From contig JANPYM010000025.1 of the NCBI GenBank assembly GCA_025890175.1, positions 4,086 to 68,085 on the forward strand: a stretch of DNA of 64,000 nt. The letters run 5' to 3'. Source of the DNA: Ciborinia camelliae (Eukaryota > Ascomycota > Leotiomycetes > Helotiales > Sclerotiniaceae). The first letter of the stretch is position 1, and each line of letters begins with the position of its first letter. A program made the position numbers and the translations under genes. Of the stretch, positions 36,319-48,650 are shown piece after piece. Below the pieces are notes generated by a model, which saw only the letters and a program-made list of their open reading frames with translations, was not told the origin of the DNA and ran no database searches.

Positions 36319-38533
36319 GCACTCGCTAATTAGTTGGTAGAGATTTTGTTTGAGAAAGAAGATTGACAGGTTCCTCTAGAACCATGAGGCCTTTAAGTAC
36401 ATAAGTCATGACCTATGATGATGCCGTATAGAGACTGTTTACTTTTCACTACGGCAGATGTCAAGCGAAAATACTTATACTTCGCCGAAGTACCTACTGC
36501 CATACGACTGTAGCTCAACAGACTGATTGCAAGGTTTGGAAAGTTTCAATATGACTTCAAAACTTATAAAAATATTTATCCAAGCTTTTGTCTTCTCATA
36601 TCACCCATATTATTCAACTGATCGACGTCTGTCTTTTGTGAATGTGTAATTATATTCTTACTGATTACGTACCCAGATTTAGCACTGCGTCCTTTTCCTA
36701 CATTAAACTCATATCAGAGCAATGTAAGGAAGTTGATTCCATGGTCAAGATGCAACAGATTCTCCATGTTCATTCAAGAGCAAAGACTCACCGATAGCCA
36801 TTCAAGAGCAAAGACTCACCGATAGCCTTCCCTGTATTTCGGAGTGTAGACTCTTCCTACGACCCAGAACTTGCTATGCACTCAACGACTACGAGACAAA
36901 GATCTGGCTGTAGGTTTCGCCATCAACTTAGAGCATTCAAAGGTTGCAATGATATTGTAGATATATATGTAATGATATAATCCATAAGCCTGTCTACCTG
37001 TGTTGTGCGATCACTCGTCCATGGCATGTGACTGTCATTTTCAGGGGTATTTAGCGATTCTATGGGGGTCGATACCCCGCATTTTCGTTTTGGTCGCGTC
37101 GCGTCCGTCTTTCTTTCATCCGTAGCTTGAACATTTTGCACATTTGAAATGGAGAGCATTTGATCTGTTGATTTCTTAGCATTTTGTTCGGATTTGTAAT
37201 ATCTTCTTTGCTAAATGATTACCTTAAGACTCCATTCCGGAGAGTATTAATGGCAGAATATATTCTTGGATATCTTCTTTTCATGAATCTAAGGTTCGCA
37301 ATATTTGGCCACCAACGGAGCATGCAACAACAATTCATCCACTGCACAATCTCTCACAACAGGACACATATTTCATGGGTCTTAATCAGCTTATGACATC
37401 AATATTGGTATAGGAAAAATGGGCATCTCTGCAGGATTTCTCTCGAGCAATAGATATTGCCCATCATCTATTCATGAGCTGCAAACAAACGCGCCAATAT
37501 AGGAAATCAATCCTATCAAACAATCCATCCATTCAAAACCAAATGCCTGGTACCGGTAGATTCGAAATAAATGGATGTGTGAGTTGAGATGGAAGATTCT
37601 TAGACTTGGACGATGGAAAGGAGGGCGGAATGGAGAGGTCTTATCAACATTGAAATCTCGAGCGAATGCAGATTGTCCGTCCTAATGTAACGCTCTGATT
37701 ATCAACATCTCTCACATTGGTTGATACCGAGTTCACGACTTCCTATTTCAATTGTATGCAACCCCCTCCTGAAAGGTTTACAGGTAGGTGGGTAGGTAGG
37801 TAGGTAGGTAGATAGGGTCTTGATTTAATCATACATTATCAATTGGTTACATCCATTGAATGTTTCTCCAATGAAACTTACCACCGAAGATACTATTATA
37901 CCATATCCAGAAGTCTTGATGCTACAGCACAAGAGGATAATGCACATCTTGCAAGGAATACTCGTACCTTTGTGATTATTATTAATTTTTCGCACAGCAG
38001 CTCCTTCCTTCAATATAAAAGCCCAACCGCCACCACACAGTCCTCCCTCATGGTGGGTGAGCAAGAGACTCAAGAAATATATAACTTATAACCAATTTCT
38101 CGCCCCAGTATCACCAATTGTCTCTCCTCCATTCGGCAATCTCCAAAATTTCTATATCTCACATCTGTACGACTTGGACGGCCAAACTCCCGAATTTTTT
38201 CCGCCCCCATCATCTTTTCCTACCGTGATTACCCAACTGGGGGAAAATTGATTGAGCTCATAGGTTAGAGCAGGTACGATCAGATCAATATCTATGTGGG
38301 GCAGAATATAATCTAGAATAGATACAATAGTTTGTAACTACATTGGTCCCTTTCCGCGACGATCTCGTACACTTCCCACGATAAGTTTAAGTGGTGGGGG
38401 AGCACGAAAAGGTTTTTCGGTGATGCCTGGATGGACATTGGATATTCGATATATATCTCGTGACAATTGCGAGAGAAATTCTTTTGATCTCTTTTTTTAC
38501 TTGGTTTGCTATTCCTTCTATTTGGTCGCCGAG
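36319..38533. other. Intergenic DNA with a 28-bp duplication
   Basis: No supported gene over 2.2 kb. A direct 28-bp duplication (CATTCAAGAGCAAAGACTCA...) lies at 36771-36826. The first TAGG run (GGTAGGTAGGTAGG) appears at 37793-37812 and marks the change to the repeat style of the right half. A minus frame at 36923-37159 was considered and not accepted. Confidence 0.5.
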
Positions 38534-40097
38534 ATGCTTGATTCACGAATCTTATTATGCCTGCTGGGCCTCGGAATGGTACATGGCTCCAGTGCAATTG
38601 GTTATGGTCCCAACTATGCTTCCAACAATGCCAATGCGAATGCAAATGCCACCAAATATGTCATCATGGACAATGATTGGAGTACGACGGGCTTCATCCC
38701 ATATCTCATAGCCCTCGATGCCGGCTGGGAAGTATTAGGCCTAACATCATGTAAGTAGCTCCACGAATGCACGCATTCAAAAAATCCAAGATGCAAGCAT
38801 CCATCCATCACGATCTTTTCAGCTGACAGATGCATCGGTCTCAGGTACCGCAGATACATGGCAACACCAAGTCGCACTACATGCGCTTGCCACACTCTCG
38901 CTCGGGAACTTGACGAGCTGTATACCCGTAGTTCCGGGCTCGACATTTCCTCTCATCAACACCCCCGCGCGCTTCCAAGCGTGGGAGGCCGTTCATGGAA
39001 AACTTCCTTGGGAGGGCGCCTTTGCTCCTTATAATGCTACGGCCGAAGCTGCGGGTAGTGATCCCACGTCTGGGAGCGATCCTTTTAGAGTCGTGAAAGA
39101 AGCTTTTAAAGAGGGCTTTCCTAGTAATTATTCAATTGCGGGGCTCAAGAGAAGTCAGAGTGCTAGTGCGTTTATGATTGAGATGGTTCATAGATATCCG
39201 GGACAAGTTTCAATTTGTAAGTTAAGCAATTGTAATCACTTTTTGATAAATTATTTTATGTAATCAGTGAAGGCACCCCCTCCCCTCTCTCTCTCTCTCT
39301 ATATCTCCATGAGATTTTCTCCCCATCTCACCAAATTCCACCTCACAACTTCCGCTAACACCCACCAGATTCCGCCGGCGCCCTAACCAACATCGCACTC
39401 GCCGTACGCAGCGACGACAACTTCGCCATGCTCGCCAAAGAGCTGATCCTAATGGGCGGCTACATCGATGACAATCTCGCGCAAGTACGCGGCAGCATCC
39501 AGCAAGCAGACATCAATTCGGACATCAACCTAATGATGGACCCGGAAGCCTCCAAAATCGCGCTGACGGCCGCATTTCCCAAAATCACTTTTGCGGGAAA
39601 TGTAGCGAATCAGGTGATGAGCACGCCGGAATTTTTGGACGAGGTTCACGAGGTCCAGAATGCATTTTCGGATATTGTTTATGAGCATTACGGCACCGAG
39701 TTTCCGTTTTGGGATGAGACTGCCGCGGCTATTATGGTGGATCCGGACATTGTGCTGGATAGTACTAGTTGTGAGTTTTATTCCTCTTGCCATTTCATTT
39801 CATTTCATTCCATATCACATCATGCGATTGTTTGACTCTCTGGAATCCGATTGAATTTTTGACTCACTCACTTACTAAATTACATTACCTGTAGTTTATG
39901 TCGACGTAGATATATCCTATTCCTCACCATCATATGGAAATATACACGCCTATCAAGAAGCACTCATGCCACCTGGTCTGAGAAAGGTCGAATATGTGAA
40001 TAAAATCAACGGGGAAGCATTGAAAAAGATGATTAAGAGGGCGGTGCAATATCCGAGGAATTGTTCTACGATGGGAATACCTCCTGGTGGAAGATAG
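38534..40097 (+). CDS. Secreted inosine-uridine preferring nucleoside hydrolase-like protein
   Basis: Four exons (38534-38750, 38845-39216, 39369-39770, 39895-40097) with phase-1 introns of 94, 152 and 124 nt give 397 aa. The second exon could instead begin at 38831 (ACAG acceptor), also in frame. Starting at 38534 gives a signal peptide (RILLCLLGLGMVHGSSA); an in-frame ATG at 38423 would add 37 residues and is less likely. The fold signature YVIMDNDWSTTGFIP, YSAGALTNIALAVRSDD, LILMGGYID and DINLMMDPEASKIALTA are typical of fungal IUNH proteins. FPFWDETAAAIMVDP is also typical. Classical enzymes have a DxDxxxDD calcium-binding cluster; here the site reads DNDWSTTG, so metal binding may be reduced. 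Predicted N-glycosylation sites fit an extracellular protein. Family members cleave ribonucleosides to base and ribose; activity here is not certain. Confidence 0.9.
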
Positions 40098-41562
40098 ATA
40101 GAATCTAAGGTTTGAAGGTTGGGAATTTGGACATTGTTATATAGTTATTTTTTATATTTTTTAATTTTTTTTATATAGCTATACGGCGTTGGAATATATA
40201 GAGCTAGATTGGTATGGCATGGTATGGAAGGCATTATCATTCCCGAATTAATATTTATTTACTCGTTTTCCTACAGTACCTGCGTACAATACTCATTCTG
40301 CGAGTCTCCGGCGCGTGGTAGAAACATTTCCTCTCCACAACTTTCCAGCCCAACAATAGGTACTGACATACATTTGGAAGCCACTGTATCGATTTCCGGA
40401 GATATCTTTTCCCATCCTCATAACATCACATCATATATCTTTATTCAAAGAAGAAATATATATAGAAAAAGATAAAAATAAAGACAATTCCCCCTGTCTA
40501 TTATCTATATTCTTTATACATACTATTAAAATTATTCATATAATACAATACAATACAATACAATACAATACAATACAATACAATACAATACAATACAATA
40601 CCATATAATACCATATAATATCTTCAAGAGATATATGTGCACACACATCTATGCTTATATATTATTTATACAATATATTTATAATTCATCTATCTATTTA
40701 TACTTACTCCCTTCCCTTTCCCATTCCTCCCCACCTCCCCCCCTTCCTCCTTATCCCCCCTTCCTCCTTATCCCCCCTTCCTCCTTATCCCCCCTTCCTC
40801 CTTATCCCCCCTTCCTCCTTATCCCCCTTCCTCCTTATCCCCCTTCCTCCCTTATCCCCCTTCCTCCTTATCCCCCCTTCCTCCTTATCCCCCTTCCTCC
40901 TTCCCTCCTTTTCCCCCTTATCCCCCCTTCCTCCTTCCCTCCTTTCCCCCTTCCCGCCCTCCAACCAAACAATCCCAACAATCCCAACAACACCTACACA
41001 ACCATAACCATCTCACTCCCAATTCCCATCTCACTCCCAATTCCCATCTCACTCCCGATTCCCACAAAGAAAACCTACCTACGTACCTACCTACCTACCT
41101 AGCCATCTAGTATCTACCTACCCAGGTATCTACACAATATAAGTATATAGTAACACAATACAATACTCTCGCCATCTCACCTTCTCAGATTCTTACCCCA
41201 TCTCTTCATGATACTTATTGTAAATCTAAATTTTAAAAATCTCATCATCATGGCATGGCCCATTCATTCAATCAATCATTCATTCATTTATCAAAAAAAA
41301 GTTCCATGTATCATGTATCAAAAAAGAACAAAGAGCCGCTTGCATAGCTAATAGAAAAGACGAAAAAGAAATTGTAATACAGAGTACAGGGTTTATAATC
41401 AATCATCCATCCCCTAATTCCTTCCCTATCACCAATACCAATCCACCTCCCTTAATTGTTTCACATTCCGACATTCTCACAATCATCATCATCGATTATG
41501 CTATGCCATATTCCCACATGATCATATAATCATCCCGGTCATCTCATCTCATCCCTCCCCCT
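40098..41562. repeat. Convergent intergenic region with simple-sequence arrays
   Basis: Lies between the 3' ends of the nucleoside hydrolase-like gene and acetyl-CoA carboxylase. It holds an (AATAC)n run at about 40543-40601, a pyrimidine-only array of roughly 15-bp units (CCCCCTTCCTCCTTAT) at 40735-40950, and ACCT runs near 41075-41105. Long open frames of Pro, Leu and Ser across the array are artefacts of the repeat. Confidence 0.85.
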
Positions 41563-44500
41563 CTAAGATCTTCCCAAAAACTTCAGCGCCTCCTCTCTCT
41601 CCTCAACCGGCAACATGGACAAAACCTGTCTAATACCAGCCATAGCACCACCACTCAATCCAGCCTTGGCATTCGCACTCGATCCACTACCTCTAAGTAA
41701 AGCAGAGACTTCTGCTGCGACACCCTCAACCTTCATTTGTTCAACCTTTTCGTGAACAACCTTTCTATTCTCCTCGTACCACATGGCTACACTCTTATCA
41801 TCCTTTTCGAATCCTGGGATGACGGTCCATGCAGCGAGCTTTCTCAAGTTCTCGGCTCGGGTACCAGTTGGCGATTTGGAGTTGGCAGATAACATGCGCT
41901 TGAGGATGTACTCCTCATTCACACGTCTTCGTACACGCCAGTAGAAGAATCTTCTAGCCTCTCTCCACTTCAATGAATCTCTGATGACACCCTTGGCCTT
42001 CATACGTCCAGCACGATCGTGGAGATCAGCGAATTGAAGTGAGATTTGATTGTAGACAGGAAGTAATGCCTTCTCTCTTTGCTCAGCCTTAGCCTTGACC
42101 TCAGCCAACTTCTCTTGTCCCAAGGAATTGTCGAGTAACTGTTTCTTGAGTTCGGCGTATTCTGGGTCGAGACGAGCCATGGTCTCCAACTGCTTATCCT
42201 TGCGGTATTTAATGTTGACAATACCTTCTGGTTCCAAAACACCACCGCGAGAATCTTCATCGGCATACATTTCCATGTATTCGGGGTTGATGGTGGGATC
42301 AACGACGACCCAAGAACCACCTCTAAGCTCACCGAAAGGTGGAATGTAAACGAAGATTGGCTGCTCGTATTTGACCAAGGCATCAACAATATAACTTCCG
42401 TACTTGAGTACCTCGTTATACATATCGCGTTGACCACCAGAGAAACCTCTCCAGTTGGCCAAGATCATCAATGGCAATTGCTCACCATTGTTGAAATCCT
42501 TGATCGCTTGAGCTGTCTTGAAAGCAGAGTTAGGATACCAGACACCACCAGCTTCATTGGTAATTTGTTCGGTCGAATCTGGATTTGCGGGGTCGGCTGG
42601 TGTGATGTTTTCAACTGAGCGTGTTTCAACGGCGATAACACCCATAGGGATACCACCGAGACGAGCGCGACCGACGACAACAGTCTTTGCCCAGCCACCA
42701 AGAGATTCAACGAAAGAGTCCTTGTCGAAGAGACCGGACATGAATCCTTCATCATCTTCCTTACCAGCGATGAGGTTTCTAACATCGTAAGGTTGCTTCT
42801 CAAGTGGAGTGTAGATAATATCACGATCCCAAGAGTCAGCAGCAGGTCCAATTGGCAAAGGACTGTTTCTCTTGTCTGGCACGTAAGCCATCCACTCAAC
42901 AATCTTGGAGACACCCTCAAAATCATCATTGGCAGTCATGTGAGAGACACCATTCTTGTACATGATCTGAGTACCACCGAGTTGTAAGTTAGAGGTATAA
43001 ACTTCACGACCGAGAAGCTTGTTGATGGCGGGGGCACCAGTGAGGATGATAGGTTGTCCTTCGATTTGAATAGCACGTTGACCAAGACGAACCAAGTATG
43101 CACCAATACCTAACATAATTAGCAAAACCAAACCATAAACTTGAGCAGAAAAAACATACCAACTGAGCGACAAGTCACTAAAGTGATAGTGAAAATGTCC
43201 TCATAAGCCCTTGAAGTAGCACCAGCAATCAAACCAGAGCCCTTCAAACACTCAACACCAAGACCATCCTCAGCACCGACAATAGTGACGATCTTATGTC
43301 TCGTCTCACCATCCTCAACAATCTCCTCGGTAATAACATCCTTGGTCTTGCCATCCTCAAATCTCTTCTTGGTATCAGTGTCCAAGTAAAGATATTTGAA
43401 TCCAGCTTCTTGTCTCTCAGGATCCTTCCAAGCAACCTTGAAATGAGGCATGAGTTCTTCAGCCATACCAATACGAGCACCAGAGTTGGCAGAAAGGTAG
43501 ATACGTGGGATGCCCATCTTTCTTGCAAGCTCCGTGCACTTGTGGAAGAATTGATCTTCCTTTGGTCCAAAACTACCGATTCTGAAGGTGATGTCGTTGG
43601 CGACAATGACGAACTTTCGGCCTCGTGGATATTCTGGTGTCTTGGCAGTTACGAGCCAACCAACCATACCGTGAGTGTTAGTACCCGGTTCGCGCGAGAC
43701 TTCGGCAAGACCGTCATTGTCATCCAAAACAAGCTCACTATACTCGATACATTCACCAGTAGGAGGCTGTTTATCAGCCAGAGAAGAATGTGTCTTAACA
43801 GCCTTGACCCAACTGTTCTGGATAGCTTGTCTGAAGAGCTCTGGGAAATCGTAGACATATTGAGTACCCATGAGATGAGCCTTGTATCTCTTTGGTTGCA
43901 ACCATTCCTTGGTAGGGTATGGAGTAGTTACGGGCCTCAAGTGCATGGAACCAATCTTGGTAGTACCACCGATACTCTGGAAGACCCATTCACCACCCTT
44001 CTCGGATTTACGCTCGGCATACATCTCGACTTGGATGACATAACCAGAGGTATTGGTAATGACAACACGAACAGGATATGGCATGCCGGTAGCTGGGTCT
44101 GTGCAAATGATACGGATTTCGGCACCAGTGACGCGAAGTCTCCAAAGACGTCGACCGAAACGCTCCAAGAAACCACCGAGAGCTTGTTCGATCTCGGGAG
44201 GTTGAAGAGGGAAAACTGGCGAGAAGTTGATGAAGATATGGTTAAGATCAGAGTTATTGTTTCCAATGATCTCAAGTGCATCCAAAATATCATTCATCAA
44301 TCTATCGGACTCGGAGATCAGATACTCAGCAGTAGGAATTTCGTCACGAAGTCGTCCAGGACGAACGACAGCACGAGTGAAATATCTCTTATCGCTTGTA
44401 GCTTCCTTTCCAACAGCCTCATAAATGTGGATGTTTCTATTCTCGGTGAAAACAGGGGTGATCTTGAATTTGGAAAGTCTTCCAAGTTCAAGTTGGAAAG

Positions 44501-47500
44501 CCAAAGCGGGTTCACTGTGACGAATACTCTCATCTTCCTCGTAGTTGGGGCCTCTGAAAGTGTAGTATCCGGGATACGAGCCATCCTTGTGACCACAGAT
44601 GAATGTAAGACGACGAATGCGACGGTTGAGAAGTTCCTCCTTGTAATCGTTGACGATCACCTTGATCTTAGCGACGGTCTCATTGTCATCAAGACTCTCG
44701 GCATCCTGGATAGCGACATTGCAGACAGCAGTAAGCTCATCCTCAGTATCAATTCGTGGAGGTGCAATCTTGCGCTTGCCAGCAAGTTCTGGCAAAAATG
44801 CATTGCTCTTCTTCTTGCTACCGGCAACTGGGAAGACCTCAAGAGCTCGTTGCAAGTATTCTTCCGCTTCATCAAGATATTGAACTGGAACAATGACACC
44901 CTTTCGTGTTGGTTCATGATCAGGCTTGTTTGTAAGATAAGTCATATCACTGATGGAGCTGACACGCTTGAATGGGTTACCAGATTCATATGAAGGGGTG
45001 GCTGGTGTCGAGGGAGCAGAGGATTGAATTGGCATACCAAATTCCGAAGCTCCAACCTTTCTCAAGACAAAGTCCCATGAGACGATGAAAGGAGGATCGG
45101 CACTCTCATTGTGGTATTCAATCTTCTTGAGGGAGTATGCTCTGTAAGCACGACGGATGTAAACCTCAAGAGCAGCGAGAGAGACCCAAGGATCACTGTG
45201 GCCGAAGAAAATTGGCAAGACGTCAAAGACGGTGTATTTCGAGTCAACAACCTCCTTGAGAACCTCAATATCAGGTTCTCTGTGCTCCCATCCGGTCTCA
45301 CCATATCTCGATTCCACAACTGAAGATCGAAGGATGTGCTCCATTTGAGCTGCACGTTCTTCCAAAGATGGAAGGGCGCATTGAATGAGAATCTCACGTG
45401 CCTTCAAGGAAACCTTGGCAGTTTGACGAGACTCAAGTTCGGTAAGACTTCGAAGAGAAGCTCTGAGATGTTTGGCAACATCACCAGCATTTGGCTTGTT
45501 TGGTCGATATTCTTCGAGAATTGCGAGAACCAAGTTGTTCTTTGCTCCAACTCTGCTGTGGGACAAGACAGTTTGAACAACCTTGGGGATATCATCCTTG
45601 TTCTCATCTCTGAGCTTGAGAATAACCTCCTCGTCACGGGAAGTGCGGCCCGAAAAGAGACGCTCAACGGATGCATACTTCTCAAGAAGACCAGAGAAGA
45701 CGGCGAATTCGTGAGCCTTTGGTCCATTCTGATAGCGGGTGAGAACCTCAATCAATGGGGCGAGAGAGGCCGTAAGGAGATCAATATCGCTGGGTGCAAC
45801 ATTCTCGTCCAAGAATTTTTGAAGTGCCTTTGAAAGGTTCTTGGCTGGGAATTCTGCATTGCGAGACTTACCACGATCAAGAATTTGAGTCAAAGTGGCA
45901 TCCAACTTTTGGGGCATTCTGGCGTGAAGAGCCGAGAATTGGGCATTAAATTCACCATATGGTAACTCGGGATCTCTGAGAACTTCAATCAACTCCTTCA
46001 AGGTAGAACCCATGATGACTTGATTATCGAAACCATCAAGGATGTTGTTGAGGATGTTACGAAGGAGTACGAAACGTTGCGCTGCCTTGGTGCCAACAAT
46101 TTGTGGTGGTCCAAGCTCTGGAAGATGTCCCAAGAAAGGTTGAGCATGCTTAACCCTCGATGGATCATCCAAAGCAAGTATACCAAGGATATCACCAGCT
46201 TCAAGAGTTGCTCCTGGTTGCTTGATGAGTTGTACGATACCATCTTCCGCAGCAATGAGAGGCATGTACATCTTCATGACTTCGACCTCGGCGAATGGCT
46301 GACCAGCCTTGATGTGCTCTCCATTCTCAACGGTAAATTTGACGAGCTTTCCTGGAGATGGAGTTCGGAGTTGTGTTGGGTCGTTCTCTTGCTCAAGTAA
46401 ACAAGTCTTGCTATCAACACTCAAACGGGTAGCTCCAACTTCTTCCTTCCAGTAAACGTTATGAGATCGTCCACTGAGGAGAACAAGGAGACCACCATCA
46501 CTCAAAGCACGAACACCAACCGAACATTTGGATCCGTTGATGAAAAGGTGGTAGCTGTCTAAGCTGGATCGCGTAGCAGTGAACTTGTATCTGTGACCAT
46601 CGTAAATAAAGTCAATTGGGAAAACCGTCTTGAGAATATCCTTTGAGGGAACTTGACCCTTCTCCAAAGAAGTTCTATACTCAGAAATGCAAGCCTCGCT
46701 GGCGATATGGGCTTTGGTAACAGCACCGCAGACAACCGCAAGCATAGGATCTGGTCGCTCAGCAGTCAATTTATTAGAGATAAGTTCATCAAGCCATCCA
46801 GTGGTAATGGTGTTATCTTCGAAAGCAGGAGTTTCCAAAAGCTTAATCAAATATTCGACGGTAGTTCTGAAATCACCACGAATACTCAATTCCTTCAAAG
46901 CAACAACCATATGTTTTCGCGATGCAGATCGATTTTCACCGTAAGCGAAAATGTGACCAAATTGAGAATCGGAGAAACTGTGAATACCACCAGCTGTACC
47001 AACAGAGAAATAACCCCAAACGTTGGAACTACTCCTGAAGTTCAACTCGTGCATGGTACCACTCGAAGGCTTGAAACCCTCTCCTGGATCTTCAGAGGTG
47101 ATACGACAAGCAGTGGTGTGTCCCTTTGGTGTTGGTCGTCTTTGAGTTTGGATGCTCTTCTCTTGGGAGAAATCGAAATCGATCTCTGTGGTAGTTGAAG
47201 GATCAACCCCATACAGTAATCTAATATCCTTAATTCTGTGCAAAGGAAGACCCATTGCAATTTGGAGTTGAGCAGCAGGCAAATTAACACCACTGACCAT
47301 CTCAGTTGTAGGATGTTCGACTTGCAATCTGGGGTTCAATTCCAAGAAGTAGAATTTGTCATCAGAGTGTGAATACAGATATTCAACAGTACCGGCAGAA
47401 ACGTATCCTACGAGACGACCAAGACGGACAGCGGCCTTCTCCATGGCCTGGAAAGTGGCTTGTTTGGCGACAGTAACGGGAGCTTCCTCGATAATCTTTT

Positions 47501-48650
47501 GATGTCTTCTTTGTACGGAACAATCTCTGCCGAACAGAGAAATATTATTTCCATACTCATCGGCTAACAATTGAACCTCCAAATGTCTCGCATTACCGGC
47601 CAACTTCATGATGAAGATAGGAGAACCAGGAATTTCGCTCGCGGCAGCTTTATAAAGAGCCTCGAAACCTTGTTCGGATTCGGCTTTTCGAATACCCTTT
47701 CCTCCACCACCTTCAGATGCCTTAATCATGACTGGGAATCCAATCTCTTGAGCCTTTTGTAGACCTTCTTCCCACGATTGCACGCATCCTTTCATGTAGA
47801 CTTCATCCTCGACGGTAACAATACCCTCCTCATTGACTTCTACCTTGTCAACACCGGTTCCTGACCAAGGTATACAGGGTACTTTAGCGTGTTGTGCGAC
47901 GATTGTCGAGGAAATCTTGTCACCGAGCGATCGCATGGCCGAACCTGGAGGACCAATGAACACAATCTTTTTCGGACTCGCAGCTAAGGATTCCGGAAGT
48001 TTTGGATTCTCCGATGCATGACCCCTAAGAAATTCATCAGTCTCTCGCGTCAAACCCCCTTCTCTCAAACCGCGGATGGGGGCGAAACCTACCATCCAGC
48101 CCACACGGCATGAACGTTCATTCTTTCGGCCACATCCACAATCAATTCCACATTGGCATAATTGTTGTTATTCGTTCCACCCGGAACTTCAACATATTGA
48201 TCTGCCATACGAATATAATCCGCATTGGCTTGGAGATCCTCCGGGGTGGCCATAACCGTGAATTGAATAGCCTTTTCATCTCCAAAAGTTTCATAGGCCC
48301 ATTTTCGTACCGATCGAATTTCCTTTACTGCCGCAATTCCGTTATTTGCTATCAGAACCTGTTCCCCAAAATATCAGTTATCATTCTCTCAAAACCATTG
48401 AGGTTATGCCAGTCCCTCAAAACTCCCACGCCGATCAAGGGAGGAAATCAAAGCGTCAACTTACATTTGTAATGACAGTATGACCATCCGAAGCCGCTAC
48501 GAAATCCTTAACTTTACTGGCTGGAGCATTTTCCAATTTATTTCCACCGATGAAGTGATCCGCGAGGTTATGTCGAGCTGCATATGAGCTACCAGTTCCA
48601 TTGCTCGAGGACATTATTGGCACAGTGCCGTTTGTATGTTGATCTGCCAT
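41563..48650 (-). CDS. acc1: Acetyl-CoA carboxylase (multifunctional, biotin-dependent)
   Basis: Four exons on the minus strand (48465-48650, 48093-48358, 43160-48024, 41563-43109) with introns of 106, 68 and 50 nt give 2287 aa, the usual fungal length. Junctions restore [33 protein letters not shown] and [14 protein letters not shown]. It makes malonyl-CoA from acetyl-CoA and bicarbonate with ATP, the first step of fatty-acid synthesis, in the cytosol. Domains: biotin carboxylase and ATP-grasp (about 65-560, with [13 protein letters not shown] and [13 protein letters not shown]), biotin carrier with VEVMKMYMP (lysine near residue 735), a central regulatory domain, and carboxyltransferase (about 1500 onward, with [15 protein letters not shown] and [12 protein letters not shown]). 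The ATG at 48650 ([11 protein letters not shown]) is the first AUG. The frame stays open upstream to at least 48941 without an AUG (see findings). No lesions seen. Confidence 0.98.

Noticed and set aside
36923..37159. Minus frame of 78 codons with a Lys/Arg-rich stretch
   Set aside because: Too short, no splice partner found that extends it to a family motif.
40635..41102. Pro/Leu/Ser-rich frames of 118-155 codons
   Set aside because: Artefact of the CCCCCTTCCTCCTTAT array in convergent 3' flanks.
43296..44993. Plus-strand frame of 565 codons antisense to acetyl-CoA carboxylase
   Set aside because: Shadow frame: the minus strand has unmistakable ACC motifs over the whole interval.
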